Assembly (NCBI RefSeq): GCF_021535135.1
Contig: NZ_CP091036.1
Span: 3,596,001-3,660,000 of the forward strand
DNA from: Antarcticibacterium sp. 1MA-6-2
GTDB taxonomy: Bacteria > Bacteroidota > Bacteroidia > Flavobacteriales > Flavobacteriaceae
Direction of reading: 5' to 3'
Length of the DNA stretch: 64,000 nt
This document shows positions 21,912 to 32,232 of the stretch, piece after piece. The notes beneath the pieces are model-generated. The model ran no database searches. It was not told where the DNA came from and worked only from the letters and a program-made list of their open reading frames with translations. How positions within the stretch are numbered: position 1 is the first letter of the stretch; the number at the start of each line of letters is the position of its first letter. Position numbers and translations under genes: made by a program.

Positions 21912-22694
21912 ATGGATTTAAAACTAAAAGATAAAGTTATTTTGGTAATAGGTGGAACACAGGGTATTGGTGGTGCTATCTCCCGGGCAGTGGCCCGTGA
22001 AGGTGGGGTGCCTTTGTTTGTTGGAAGAAATCCCGGGTCAGGAGAAAGCCTTGAAGAGGAGTTGCGTGAGAAAAACCTTCAGGGAGCTTTTGTACAGGGA
22101 GATCTAAATGAGATAGACACCAGTAAAAGAGTCGTGGAGGAAGTGGTACAGAGATTTGGACACATCTATGCCCTGGTTAATAATGCGGGAATAAATGACG
22201 GTGTAGGACTTGAAAAAGGGAATCCAGCCAGTTTTGCAAATTCGGTTTTTAATAATCTAAACCATTATTACGAGATGGCGCATTATTGTCTCCCACATTT
22301 AAAAATTTCCCAGGGAAATATATTAAATATTAGTTCCAAAGTCGCTTTAACAGGCCAGGGAGGTACTTCTGGATATGCTGCTGCAAAGGGTGCTCAACTG
22401 GCGCTTACCCGCGAATGGGCTGCTGAACTTTTGCCTTATAAGATTCGTGTAAATGCCATTATGCCTGCAGAAGTTATGACGCCGCTTTATAAAAGTTGGC
22501 TGGAGTCATTTGAAGACTCCGAAATGAAACTGCAAGAGATAATTTCAAAAATCCCGTTGGGTAAGCGTATGACCAAAGACGAGGAGATAGCAGATCTTGC
22601 CGTTTTCCTGCTTTCTGAAAGATCTTCTCATACTACTGCTCAATTTTTTAATCCAGATGGTGGGTATGTTCACCTGGATAGATCCTTAACGTAG
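21912..22694 (+). CDS. SDR oxidoreductase, probable L-fucose dehydrogenase
   Basis: Intact 260-residue short-chain dehydrogenase: GGTQGIGGA cofactor motif, NNAGIND, catalytic Ser in NISSKVAL and YAAAK. The segment GAQLALTREWAAELLPYKIRVNAIMPAEVMTP is characteristic of L-fucose dehydrogenases of the non-phosphorylating pathway. It would oxidise L-fucose to L-fuconolactone. It lies 5 bases after the fucosidase and 8 bases before the fucose transporter. Confidence 0.82.
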   Translation: MDLKLKDKVILVIGGTQGIGGAISRAVAREGGVPLFVGRNPGSGESLEEELREKNLQGAFVQGDLNEIDTSKRVVEEVVQRFGHIYALVNNAGINDGVGLEKGNPASFANSVFNNLNHYYEMAHYCLPHLKISQGNILNISSKVALTGQGGTSGYAAAKGAQLALTREWAAELLPYKIRVNAIMPAEVMTPLYKSWLESFEDSEMKLQEIISKIPLGKRMTKDEEIADLAVFLLSERSSHTTAQFFNPDGGYVHLDRSLT

Positions 22695-22702
22695 AGTTTT
22701 AT

Positions 22703-24019
22703 ATGGCCAGAACAACAGCACTTATGGTTTCAGGAAAAATCCTCCTTCCTTTTCTCCTTATCACCTCTTTATTTGCTCTATGGGGATTTGCCAATGATAT
22801 AACCAATCCAATGGTTTCAGCTTTTAAAAAAATTCTGGAACTAAATAACTTTCAGGCTTCTTTAGTGCAGCTGGCATTTTATGGAGGTTATTTTACCATG
22901 GCCATTCCCGCAGCTATATTTGTGAACTGGTTTTCTTACAAAAAGGGAATATTACTGGGACTGGCGTTGTATGCCTGTGGAGCTTTATTGTTCTATCCTG
23001 CAGCTGCTTTTCAGGAATACAATTATTTTCTTGCCGCTCTGTACATTTTAACTTTTGGATTGGCTTTCCTTGAAACAACGGCAAATCCTTATATATTATC
23101 AATGGGAGCAGAAGAAACTGCCACCCAAAGATTAAATCTTGCTCAGGCTTTTAACCCCCTGGGGGCTTTAGGAGGTCTCATCGTTGCACAAAATTTCATT
23201 CTTAATGCTTTAAAGACTGATGATCTGGATGAAGAGGGGAATCTTATTTATAGTACATTACCAGAAGAGGCGAGAGAAAATATTCGCACTTCAGATCTTG
23301 AGGTGATCAGGGATCCCTATATTTTTCTTGGTTTGGTGGTGGTCCTTTTTTTCGTGGTGATCCTCTTGGTAAAAATGCCTAAAAATGAGAATAAAGAATC
23401 AAATGTTCCTATAATTAAATCTATAAAGAGACTGTTTAAGCATCCAAAATTTTATGGTGGTGTTGTAGCACAGGCCTTTTATGTGGGAGCTCAGATAATG
23501 TGTTGGACCTATATTTATCAATACGCTGAATCCATAGGAATACCAAATAGTACAGCAGTTAATTATGCTATTTCAGCCCTGGTGCTATTTCTTATTGGAA
23601 GATGGATAGGTACAGCGCTTCTCAGGTACATTAATGCAGGTAAATTATTAATGGTTTTTGCAATAGGTGCCATGATCTGCACTATCTTGACCATTTGTAT
23701 TACAGGACCTTCAGGCTTGTATGCACTGGTGGCGATATCCTTTTTTATGTCTATTATGTTTCCTACTATTTACGGGATTGCTTTAGAAGGACGTGGAGAA
23801 GATGCCAAATTTGGAGCCGCGTTCCTGGTAATGGCTATTGTTGGGGGTGCATTAATGCCCAGTCTACAGGGGCTGTTGCTGGATATTGGTGGTCCGGGAT
23901 ACGTGGATACGACCATTCTTGGGGTGCCAGAAGTAAATTTTTCCTTTATACTCCCGGCTATTTGCTTTTTGGTAGTGGGGCTCTACGGAAGAAATGTCTA
24001 TAAAAAACGTATAAATTGA
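22703..24019 (+). CDS. fucP: L-fucose:H+ symporter
   Basis: Intact 438-residue MFS protein with about 12 hydrophobic segments. FucP-family signatures: LFALWGFANDITNPMVSAFKKI at the end of helix 1, FLETTANPYILSMG, ATQRLNLAQAFNPLGALGG and FPTIYGIALEGRGEDAKFGAAFLVMAIVGGALMP. It imports L-fucose released by the fucosidases across the inner membrane. The surrounding catabolic genes make fucose the expected substrate. Confidence 0.92.
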   Translation: MARTTALMVSGKILLPFLLITSLFALWGFANDITNPMVSAFKKILELNNFQASLVQLAFYGGYFTMAIPAAIFVNWFSYKKGILLGLALYACGALLFYPAAAFQEYNYFLAALYILTFGLAFLETTANPYILSMGAEETATQRLNLAQAFNPLGALGGLIVAQNFILNALKTDDLDEEGNLIYSTLPEEARENIRTSDLEVIRDPYIFLGLVVVLFFVVILLVKMPKNENKESNVPIIKSIKRLFKHPKFYGGVVAQAFYVGAQIMCWTYIYQYAESIGIPNSTAVNYAISALVLFLIGRWIGTALLRYINAGKLLMVFAIGAMICTILTICITGPSGLYALVAISFFMSIMFPTIYGIALEGRGEDAKFGAAFLVMAIVGGALMPSLQGLLLDIGGPGYVDTTILGVPEVNFSFILPAICFLVVGLYGRNVYKKRIN

Positions 24020-24024
24020 TTTAA

Positions 24025-24360
24025 ATGAAGAAGTATGTTCTTGCCTGTGATCTCAAGGATGATGATGAGCTAAAAAAGGAATATATAGAACATCATAAAA
24101 AGGTGTGGCCGGAAGTATTGAAAAGTATAAGGCAGAGTGGAATTCAAAACATGGAAATTTTTAGTGTAGGTAACCGCCTGGTTATGGTAATTGAAACCAC
24201 AACTGATTTTTCTTTTGAAAAAAAGGCGGAGATGGATGATAAAAATTTCAGGGTTCGGGAGTGGGAAGAGCTAATGTGGAAATACCAGGAGCGAATACCA
24301 ACTTCAGGAGCGGGGGAGAAGTGGGTTTTAATGGATAAAATTTTTTCTCTAAATGAATAA
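24025..24360 (+). CDS. L-rhamnose mutarotase family protein, probable L-fucose mutarotase
   Basis: Intact, 111 residues, the usual length of the RhaM/DUF718 family. It has the N-terminal ACDLKDDDELKKEYIEHHKKVWPEV with the active-site His, NMEIFSVGNRLVMVIET, and the C-terminal motif WEELMWKYQERIPTSGAGEKWVLMDKIFSL. Family members interconvert sugar anomers. Beside FucP and fucose dehydrogenase the natural substrate is L-fucose. It overlaps the next gene by 8 bases. Confidence 0.87.
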   Translation: MKKYVLACDLKDDDELKKEYIEHHKKVWPEVLKSIRQSGIQNMEIFSVGNRLVMVIETTTDFSFEKKAEMDDKNFRVREWEELMWKYQERIPTSGAGEKWVLMDKIFSLNE

Positions 24361-25096
24361 AATGAAAGTTGGATTATTTGTTCCCTGCTACATAGACCAA
24401 TTATATCCGCAGGTTGGAAAGGCAAGTTTAGAACTACTTGAGAAGACAGAGTGTGAAGTGATCTTTCTTGAGGATATTCTCTGCTGCGGGCAACCTATGG
24501 ACAACAGCGGTTTTCAACATTATACCGATAAAAATAATTATGCCACCCCGTTTCTTGAAGCTCTTCCAAAGATTGATTATTTAGTGGTACCCTCTGCAAG
24601 CTGTGCCTATCATTTAACTCATCATTTATTAAAGGAAAAAACAGGTAGGGACCAACTGGATAAAATTCGGGAAATAACAGAATTTTTACATGACCTAAAA
24701 CCAAATGTGACTCTGGGAAGCCATTTCCCGCATCGAGTAGGTTTACATGAGTCCTGTCATGGACTAAGAGGTCTTGAATTAGCCAAAGCATCAGAACTTG
24801 GTGGATCAGGGTTTTCTAAAATTGAAAACTTGTTGAATAAAGTTCATTGTCTTGAATTGGTAAAACCCTCCATGTGCGATGAATGCTGTGGGTTTGGAGG
24901 AAGCTTTTCTGTGTTTGAAAATGCGATTTCGGTGAGAATGGGAGAAGACAAAATGAAAAATGTTCAAGAGGAGGCGCTGGAATTCCTGACTGCGACAGAC
25001 ATGTCCTGTTTAATGCATCTTGAAGGTGTTTTTAATAAGAACAATGCAGGAATTAAAGTATTACATATCACTGAAATTTTAAATTCCCAGCTATGA
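24353..25096 (+). CDS. lutA: (Fe-S)-binding protein, LutA/LldE subunit of L-lactate oxidation
   Basis: Intact, 247 residues, with two cysteine-rich CCG-type domains: ILCCGQPMDNSGF and HESCHGLRGL, then CDECCGFGGSFSVF. This matches the LutA/LldE subunit that works with LutB and LutC to oxidise L-lactate to pyruvate. In this operon it consumes the lactate produced by cleavage of the fucose-derived diketo acid. The ATG at 24362 (MKVGLFVPCYID) is an alternative and more family-like start. Confidence 0.9.
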   Translation: MNKMKVGLFVPCYIDQLYPQVGKASLELLEKTECEVIFLEDILCCGQPMDNSGFQHYTDKNNYATPFLEALPKIDYLVVPSASCAYHLTHHLLKEKTGRDQLDKIREITEFLHDLKPNVTLGSHFPHRVGLHESCHGLRGLELAKASELGGSGFSKIENLLNKVHCLELVKPSMCDECCGFGGSFSVFENAISVRMGEDKMKNVQEEALEFLTATDMSCLMHLEGVFNKNNAGIKVLHITEILNSQL

Positions 25097-26451
25097 AAGC
25101 CAAACATGCCCAGTTAAGCGAAAATTTTCTGGCTCATCGCAAAGATGCTGATTGGCATAACGATACCCTGTGGTTCCTGCGTGAAAAGCGAGACATCGCT
25201 AAAGATAAGTTGCCGGAATGGGAGAAATTAAGGGAAACTGCCTCCCAGATAAAAAAACATACCCTATCGTATCTCCCTGATTACCTGGAGAAATTCGAGG
25301 CTGCGGCCAAAAAAAACGGAATGATAGTGGAGTGGGCATGGGATGGTGCAGAAGTAAATGAGCTGGTCGCTAAAATTTTAAGGGATAATAATGTTTCCTC
25401 TGTTGTTAAAAGTAAGTCGATGCTCACCGAAGAGTGCGGCTTAAATCCATTCCTGGAGAAGAACGGTTTCGAAGTTGTGGATACCGATCTTGGTGAACGT
25501 ATAGTTCAATTACGCAAAGAGCATCCAAGTCACATCGTTGTTCCTGCCGTTCATTTGAGAAAGGAGCAGGTGAGTGATACCTTTCATCAATTTTTAAATA
25601 CTGAAGAAGGAAATTTTAATCCTTCCTATCTGGCAGAGGCAGCGCGTGTTTCTTTAAGAAAAGACTTTATAAGGGCAGAGGCTGCGATTACCGGAGTAAA
25701 CTTTGGAGTAGCTTCAAACGGAAGTGTGGTAGTATGTACAAATGAAGGAAATGCCGATCTGGGGGTACATAGTAAAAAGGTAGTGATACATTGTATGGGA
25801 ATAGAGAAATTAGTTCCCGGACTAAAAGAACTTTCCGTTTTCACGAGATTATTAGCCAGGTCGGCTGTAGGACAACCAATTACTATTTATACCTCCCACT
25901 ACAGAAGACCCCGGGCAGAGACGAGAGAATATATAATTATAGTTAATAACAAAAGAACGGAAATTTATAAGGATGAGGAATTTCGAGAAGCCCTGCAGTG
26001 TATAAGGTGTGGAGCCTGTATGAATACCTGCCCCGTGTACCGTCGTTCTGGAGGACATTCTTATCATAATACTGTGCCGGGACCAATAGGAAGTGTTTTA
26101 GCGCCGTTTTATGGTAAGGAGGAGAACAAAGACCTGCCGTTTGCTTCAACTTTGTGTGGATCCTGTAATAATGTTTGCCCCGTCAAAATTGATCTGGCGG
26201 GATTGCTATATAAATGGAGACAGAAGCTTACTCTGGAAACTTCAGGAGACTTTAAAAAAACAGTGGGGATGAAAGTTGGAACAAAATTACTTTCTAATAA
26301 AACTGCATACAGCCTGGCAGGAAAATGTGCACGTATGAAAATTTCTTCCGTAGTATTAAAGTCCGATTTTAATCCATGGAATAAAGGCAGGGTTTTTTCA
26401 GATCTCCCTAAAGAGAGTTTCCGGGAATGGTATAAAAAGAATAAAAAATGA
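25093..26451 (+). CDS. lutB: Iron-sulfur cluster-binding protein, LutB/LldF
   Basis: Intact, 452 residues. An N-terminal LUD domain (AAITGVNFGVASNGSVVVCTNEGNADL) is followed by a ferredoxin-type pair of 4Fe-4S motifs: CIRCGACMNTCPVYRRSGGHSY and, about 50 residues later, LCGSCNNVCPVKIDL. This is the electron-carrying subunit of the LutABC lactate oxidation complex. The ATG overlaps the end of lutA and the stop overlaps lutC. Confidence 0.92.
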   Translation: MKAKHAQLSENFLAHRKDADWHNDTLWFLREKRDIAKDKLPEWEKLRETASQIKKHTLSYLPDYLEKFEAAAKKNGMIVEWAWDGAEVNELVAKILRDNNVSSVVKSKSMLTEECGLNPFLEKNGFEVVDTDLGERIVQLRKEHPSHIVVPAVHLRKEQVSDTFHQFLNTEEGNFNPSYLAEAARVSLRKDFIRAEAAITGVNFGVASNGSVVVCTNEGNADLGVHSKKVVIHCMGIEKLVPGLKELSVFTRLLARSAVGQPITIYTSHYRRPRAETREYIIIVNNKRTEIYKDEEFREALQCIRCGACMNTCPVYRRSGGHSYHNTVPGPIGSVLAPFYGKEENKDLPFASTLCGSCNNVCPVKIDLAGLLYKWRQKLTLETSGDFKKTVGMKVGTKLLSNKTAYSLAGKCARMKISSVVLKSDFNPWNKGRVFSDLPKESFREWYKKNKK

Positions 26452-27029
26452 AGAGCAGGGAAAAGATTCTGGTTAGTTTAAGAGCAGCTCAATCACTAAA
26501 GATCGATTTGCCTGAAATGAACTATAATCGCGAAAATCATTTCCTGATCGAACAGTTCACTCAAATGGCCACTTTAGCAGGTATAGAGGTAATCGAGGTT
26601 GCGAAGACTAATGTTTCAGAAGTACTTCATTCAATAGAAGATAACAAGAACATTCAATCTTCCATAAAAGGATATGAAGAACAATATCCAATATTATTGA
26701 ACGAAACAGATCTGTTTAACAAAGCCAACACTCCAGATGTTTTTTTATGTGAAGCAAGATTTGGGGTTGCCGAGAATGCAGCAATGTGGTTGGATGATGA
26801 AGTCCTTCCCTTTAGGATATTAGCATTTCTTCCTGAAGAGTTGATCATTTTGCTCTCCAAAAATCAGCTGGTACCTACCATGGATGAAGCTTATGAACGG
26901 GTAGAAGAAAAAGATTACAGTTATGGATTATTTATTGCAGGTCCTTCTAAAACAGCTGATATTGAACAGACATTAGTAACTGGTGCACAGGGGGCTAAAA
27001 AAGTCTCTGTAATACTTACCAATGAGTAA
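26448..27029 (+). CDS. lutC: LUD-domain protein, LutC/LldG
   Basis: Intact, 193 residues. LUD (DUF162) domain with CEARFGVAENAAMWLDDE, FLPEELIILLSKNQLVPTM and the C-terminal IAGPSKTADIEQTLVTGAQGAKKV that ends LutC proteins. Third lactate oxidation subunit and last gene of the fucose operon. About 100 bases follow before the convergent LytTR gene. Confidence 0.9.
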   Translation: MKSREKILVSLRAAQSLKIDLPEMNYNRENHFLIEQFTQMATLAGIEVIEVAKTNVSEVLHSIEDNKNIQSSIKGYEEQYPILLNETDLFNKANTPDVFLCEARFGVAENAAMWLDDEVLPFRILAFLPEELIILLSKNQLVPTMDEAYERVEEKDYSYGLFIAGPSKTADIEQTLVTGAQGAKKVSVILTNE

Positions 27030-27134
27030 AAATATTATAATTTTAAAATTTAATTCCTTCTGGATTAAGGAGCCATATTAACTCCTTTCTGTTTCTGTAT
27101 TTTTATAAAAAGATCAAAAAACAAGTATAAGGAC

Positions 27135-27851
27135 TTAATTAATGTCACTAAGACGATTCAGAATTCGTTCCTTCACCTCATTTAAATAACTTCTGCCAAT
27201 AGTATATCGATACCCGGCAATTTCTACGCTATTTCCTTCTATAATATCTATCTTATTTATTGCTACGGTATAAGATCTGTGAATACGAATAAAATTTGAA
27301 TCAGAAACTTTATTAGTAAAACTGCTCAGGGTTTGATGTACGATGTAATTTTTAGGTGCGGTTACGATTTTGATGTAATCTTTTAAGCTCTCGATCAACA
27401 ATATATCATCCAGATATATTTTTTTTAATTTTTTAGAGTCTATTTTTATAAAGATAAATTCTTTTTCTGGTATTGGTGGATTTCTATTTTGCTCCTGCAA
27501 CTTATTTCGTGCTTTGTTAATTGCTCTTAAGAAGCGGGGAAATGAAATTGGTTTTACCAGATAATCTAGAACTTCCAACTCATAACTTTGTACAGCATAA
27601 TCTTCATGTGCAGTAGTAATAATTACCAATGGCTTTTTATCCAGACTTTTAAGAAGTCCAATCCCATTTAAAATAGGTAAATTAATGTCTAAAAAAAGCA
27701 AATCTACTTTTGTTTCTCTAAGATAATCTAAAGCGTCTATGCCATTACTAAAAGTTGCGGGTACCGAGAGATCTTTAACTTGTGCTAAATAATTTTTTAT
27801 CACATTTATTGCAAGTGGTTCATCATCTATTATTAAACATTTATAGGTCAT
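27135..27851 (-). CDS. LytTR-family response regulator
   Basis: Intact, 238 residues. The receiver domain (residues ~1-120) has DDEP, phospho-acceptor Asp in DLLFLDINLP and the conserved Lys in DYLVKPISFPRFLRA. The C-terminal LytTR DNA-binding domain is IYLDDILLIESLKDYIKIVT, SNFIRIHRSYTVAINKI and YTIGRSYLNEV. It overlaps the kinase gene by four bases, so the two form one operon. The target is unknown; its position between two carbohydrate loci is the only hint. Confidence 0.9.
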   Translation of the reverse strand: MTYKCLIIDDEPLAINVIKNYLAQVKDLSVPATFSNGIDALDYLRETKVDLLFLDINLPILNGIGLLKSLDKKPLVIITTAHEDYAVQSYELEVLDYLVKPISFPRFLRAINKARNKLQEQNRNPPIPEKEFIFIKIDSKKLKKIYLDDILLIESLKDYIKIVTAPKNYIVHQTLSSFTNKVSDSNFIRIHRSYTVAINKIDIIEGNSVEIAGYRYTIGRSYLNEVKERILNRLSDIN

Positions 27852-28936
27852 TCCAGCTTCAACTTTAATTCAACAATATAACTTTGATCTTTTTCATAAT
27901 TTTTAAGCTCATATTCTCCTTTTTTATAACCTAACTCAAGCCTTTTTTTCACATTGGCTATACCTATTCCTCCAGAGCCTTGAGAAAGGTTTAAGGAGTC
28001 CTGTACGTGTGGTAAGGTATTGGTGATTTTAAAGTATAAAAAACTATTCTCCACTTGAAGATCAAGGTTTATAAATACTTTTCCTAAATTTTTATTTGCT
28101 CCATGTTTAAACGCATTCTCGAGGAACGGAATTAATAACATAGGTGCAATAAGCTTATCTTCTATATCCCCACCTATTGCCATATTTATTTTCAGGGATT
28201 GTCCATAGCGGATCTTCTCAAGATCCATATAATTTTGAAGGCACATTATTTCCTTTGAAAGATATTGTTTGTTTTCAATGGTGTCATAGAGTAAATAACG
28301 CATAAGTTCTGATAATTTTAAAATAGTATCAGAAGCTTTATTAGATCTCTCTAACGTAAGAGAATATATATTATTTAAGGTGTTAAAGAAAAAGTGTGGA
28401 GAGATTTGAGATCTTAAAAATCTCAATTCAGTTTCAAGATGAGTCTTTTCCAAAGTAGATACGCGTTTGTTCTCCTGCATCCAGTCAATAGTAAGTTTTA
28501 TAGCAGTTGCGAAAGAAACAACATAGAGCTCACCCAACATCATTGTTATAATGTAATTGGCAGTGAGCCTGGAAGTCTCTACGGGACCCTCTGGCCATAC
28601 ATTATTGCTAATTAAAAAATAGGTGAGATAAAATTTAATATAGACCATTATAAAAAGTGCCGCGAGCAGTAGAATAGAAAATTTGAAGAATTTCCGGCTG
28701 TAAATGTATCTGGGGAGTAAAAAATATATAGTAAAATAACTTAAAATGATATGAATTGGGAAACCTAATAGATTTCCTTTTAAAGAAAGTGCATAGTTAT
28801 CGTAATAACTTCCCCACCTTAAAAAATTAAATAAGAAATAAATGGTCCAAAATATTATATGGTGTACAGTGGTTACTTTAAAACTGGTAGAAGAGTTTAC
28901 ATAAAACTCCCTTTGAAGCCATCCTTTAACAGACAT
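27848..28936 (-). CDS. LytS/YehU-type sensor histidine kinase
   Basis: Intact, 362 residues. Four membrane helices in the N-terminal ~150 residues, a short coiled segment, then the His_kinase domain with the phospho-His motif LRFLRSQISPHFFFNTLNNIYSL. The ATPase region includes IPFLENAFKHGANK and GSGGIGIANVKKRLEL. It has no large periplasmic domain, so it likely senses a membrane or internal signal. Partner of the adjacent LytTR regulator. Confidence 0.9.
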   Translation of the reverse strand: MSVKGWLQREFYVNSSTSFKVTTVHHIIFWTIYFLFNFLRWGSYYDNYALSLKGNLLGFPIHIILSYFTIYFLLPRYIYSRKFFKFSILLLAALFIMVYIKFYLTYFLISNNVWPEGPVETSRLTANYIITMMLGELYVVSFATAIKLTIDWMQENKRVSTLEKTHLETELRFLRSQISPHFFFNTLNNIYSLTLERSNKASDTILKLSELMRYLLYDTIENKQYLSKEIMCLQNYMDLEKIRYGQSLKINMAIGGDIEDKLIAPMLLIPFLENAFKHGANKNLGKVFINLDLQVENSFLYFKITNTLPHVQDSLNLSQGSGGIGIANVKKRLELGYKKGEYELKNYEKDQSYIVELKLKLE

Positions 28937-29133
28937 ATTAGGTGTATTTGGTCGTTTATCCCAGTGGAATTGTTACTGGTCTAATTTTATTTTTTTATCG
29001 CCTCAATATATTCAATTTTATAAAAGCTTTAACATTTTATGTCTACTCCCCAAATATTTAATTCAGGTGTATTCCATAGATATTTAAAGAGGGGATCAAC
29101 TGTTATTTTGCAAACCCTTAAAAGAGGATATAA

Positions 29134-29280
29134 ATGAATTTAATTTCAGACAAAAATATGCATCGCTTTGCAGAAATTTTTAAGTCCGCAGTAATTTTTT
29201 CTCTTTCGATTCAGGGTCGAAAAGATAAGAGCCGGAATCCTAAAATACCTCTTGATGTTGCAGTAAGATTATTATATTAA
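29134..29280 (+). CDS. Possible 48-residue small ORF, unknown
   Basis: The ~450-base gap between the divergent kinase gene and the symporter holds one ATG-led frame of 48 codons with a mildly hydrophobic middle. I recognise no family, and the frame could be chance. The rest of the gap is AT-rich with no obvious RNA gene or hairpin. Confidence 0.2.
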   Translation: MNLISDKNMHRFAEIFKSAVIFSLSIQGRKDKSRNPKIPLDVAVRLLY

Positions 29281-29386
29281 AGTTGATCGATCTTAAATTT
29301 CATTGATTCGGTAATTTGGAGAATAGCAAAATCTTAAGCTCATAATAATTAAAAAATTAAATCCGGGGATAAAATAAGCAGGGCTT

Positions 29387-31292
29387 ATGCATATTATTGA
29401 TCTTATTATTATTGTACTTTATATTTTCATAACCCTTGGTGTAGGTATTTGGGTATCTAAAAAGGCGAGCAAGGGCCTGGAATCTTATTTTTTGGGCGGT
29501 AAAACAATTAAGTGGTATTACCTGGGTTTAAGTAATGGTTCGGGAATGTTTGATGTTTCTGGTACAGCCTGGATGGTGGGGATATTATTCCTTTATGGGG
29601 TAAAAAGCTTTATGTTCATGTGGATGTGGCCCATATGGAATCAGGTTTTTGTAATGATGTTTCTTGCAGTTTGGATAAGAAGATCCAAAGTCATGACCGG
29701 GTCTGAATGGATTCTTACGAGATTTGGGGATGGTAAAGCTGGACGTGCTTCCCATTTAATAGTGGCGATTTTTGCTGTTATTGCTTCCATAGGTTTTATT
29801 GCATATTTTTTTGAAGGTGCTTAAGTAAATTTATGACTGTAATCCTACCGTGGGATCTAAGCTTTACTGTAGGCAATGTAATCCTGCTCACCTCTGAACA
29901 GAGTTACGCGTTATGGATTATATTTTTCACAACAATTTATACCATTAAAGGTGGAATGTTTTCTGTTGTTACTACTGAAGTTTTACAGTACGGCATTATG
30001 GTACTTTCAGGATTTTTAATCGCTTAGCTATACATTCTACGCTTTTACTGATGTTGAAATTAATGCACTAATTCCTGAAGAATGGAAAAATGTTGCTTTC
30101 GCGAACGAACTTTCCAATTTCTGGTCTAAAGATTATGAAGATTTCAATCAGCTCATTGATACGCAGGGATATAAAATGTTTGGAGCCTTTATTGGTATGA
30201 CATTATTTAAAGGGTTTTTTGCCAGCGTTGCTTAGTCCCACTCCGGGTTACGACATGCAAAGGATCCTTTCTACACGCAATGTTAAGGAGGCTGCTTATA
30301 TGAGCGGTTTTACTAATTTAATTTTATTTATTCCACGATATTTGCTTATTGCAGGAATTGTTGTTTTAGGATTGGTTTTCGTAGCTCCTCAAATGATAGA
30401 AAGTGGTGCGGTTTCAGGAAATGATTTAGAAGTCGTCCTTCCAAAAGTAATAAATGACCACGTTCCTGTTGGAATAAAAGGACTCTTGCTGGCAGGTTTA
30501 CTTGCAGCGTTTATGTCAACCTTTTCAGCATTTGTAAATGCTGATCCCGCGTATATAGTGAACGATATTTATAAGAAATATTTTAAACTAGTTTGCTACA
30601 GATAAGCATTTTGTGCGAATTAGCCATATTGCTTCCTTTGCCGTAGTTATTTTAGGAGTTATAATGGGATTTTTTGCAGATTCTATTAATTCAATCACTC
30701 TTTGGATTACCAGTGCACTTTACGGGGGTTATATAGCTTCCAATTTTCTAAAGTGGATTTGGTGGCGCTTTAATGGTTGGGGGTATTTTTGGGGTATGTT
30801 GGCAGGATTAATAATAGCTACTGTTCAATATGTACTTGATCAAAATAAAGGAAATTTTGGAGCAGGAACATTGTTACACGACCTTTCTGAAATTCCCGCG
30901 ATATATCTTTTTCCAATAATCTTTAGCTTCTCCTTGCTGGGATCCTTTTTAGGAACCTTCCTCACAAGACCTACAGATATGAAGACCTTGAAACTTTTTT
31001 ATAAAAATGTTCGCCCCTGGGGTTTTTGGAAGCTAGAAAAGATAATTTTGCAGGCGGGGAAGTGGAGAAGAATAATCACTTCTGGTTAGATATGTTCAAT
31101 TGTATTATCGGCATTATCTGGCAGTCAGGTATGATTTTACTACCCATATTTCTGGTGGTGAGGGATTATGATAAAATGTGGATGACGCTTACAGTTTTTA
31201 TAGTGACAAGTGTTATACTGAAATTCACCTGGTTGGATAAAGTAAATAAATTAAAAAATATAGAGAATGAAGAATATCCCGTGGCAGGATAA
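29387..31292 (+). CDS. Sodium:solute symporter (SSS family)
   Basis: Multi-helix SSS transporter: starts [50 protein letters not shown], with [10 protein letters not shown] and, after repair, [13 protein letters not shown]. It is the most damaged gene here, with five breaks at 29819-29826 (GCTTAAGT), 30022-30028 (GCTTAGC), 30230-30236 (GCTTAGT), 30587-30594 (ACTAGTTT) and 31032-31037 (GCTAGA). Restoring GCCGGT, GCCGGC, GCCGGT, ACCGGT and GCCGGT joins all fragments (FFEGAGKFM, FLIAGYTFY, ASVAGPTPG, FKPVATDKH, WKPVKDN) into 633 residues. First gene of the N-glycan locus. The substrate is probably a sugar, but this is not proven. It overlaps the GH130 gene by 26 bases. Confidence 0.87.
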
Positions 31293-32232
31293 ACCAGAAG
31301 GTTGTAAAGATGTCCTCTGGCGTTATGACAATAATCCAATTATAGACCGCTATGCAATTCCTACATCTAACAGTATTTTTAACAGTGCTGTAGTTCCTTT
31401 TGAAAATGGTTTTGCCGGAGTTTTTCGATGTGACAACAAGGCGGTGCAAATGAATATTTTTGCAGGGTTTAGTGATGATGGGTTAAATTGGAAGATTAAC
31501 CACGAACCTATTCAAATGAAAACGGGAAATACTGAAATGATTGAATCTGATTATAAGTATGATCCCCGGGTAACCTTTATCGAAGATCGTTATTGGGTTA
31601 CCTGGTGTAATGGTTATCATGGACCCACAATAGGAATAGCTTACACCTTTGATTTTAAAGAATTTTTTCAGTGTGAAAACGCTTTTCTGCCCTTTAACCG
31701 CAATGGAGTTTTATTCCCTAAAAAGATCAACGGCAGGTATGCTATGCTCAGTCGGCCAAGTGATAATGGGCATACTCCTTTTGGTGATATTTATATTAGT
31801 TATAGTCCAGATATGAAGTATTGGGGAGAGCATCGTTGTGTTATGAAAGTTGCTCCCTTTGAAAAAAGCGCATGGCAATGTACAAAAATAGGTGCCAGTC
31901 CTGTGCCAATATTGACAAGTGAAGGTTGGCTATTGTTTTATCATGGAGTTATTGCCACCTGTAATGGATTTCGATATTCTGTAGGTGCTGCTATTTTAGA
32001 TGAAAAGGAACCCGAGAAGGTGAAATATCGCTCTCAGCCTTATCTTATGGCTCCGGCTGAATTATACGAACTTGCCGGGGATGTTCCAAATGTCGTTTTC
32101 CCTTGTGCTGCATTGCATTCTCATGAGGAGGATAAACTTGCGTTATATTATGGAGCTGCGGATACTGTAACCGCTGTTGCTTTTGGAAAGATTAGCAACA
32201 TCATTGAATTTGTAAAGAATAACACGCTATAG
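31267..32232 (+). CDS. GH130 family glycoside phosphorylase/hydrolase
   Basis: Intact, 321 residues, cytoplasmic (no signal peptide). Five-bladed propeller signatures of GH130: [38 protein letters not shown] and [21 protein letters not shown]130 enzymes phosphorolyse beta-mannosides such as mannosyl-GlcNAc. Cytosolic mannosyl-GlcNAc phosphorolysis would complete the N-glycan core degradation started by the GH92, GH20 and asparaginase genes downstream. The exact specificity (phosphorylase or hydrolase) is not decidable from sequence here. Confidence 0.85.
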   Translation: MKNIPWQDKPEGCKDVLWRYDNNPIIDRYAIPTSNSIFNSAVVPFENGFAGVFRCDNKAVQMNIFAGFSDDGLNWKINHEPIQMKTGNTEMIESDYKYDPRVTFIEDRYWVTWCNGYHGPTIGIAYTFDFKEFFQCENAFLPFNRNGVLFPKKINGRYAMLSRPSDNGHTPFGDIYISYSPDMKYWGEHRCVMKVAPFEKSAWQCTKIGASPVPILTSEGWLLFYHGVIATCNGFRYSVGAAILDEKEPEKVKYRSQPYLMAPAELYELAGDVPNVVFPCAALHSHEEDKLALYYGAADTVTAVAFGKISNIIEFVKNNTL

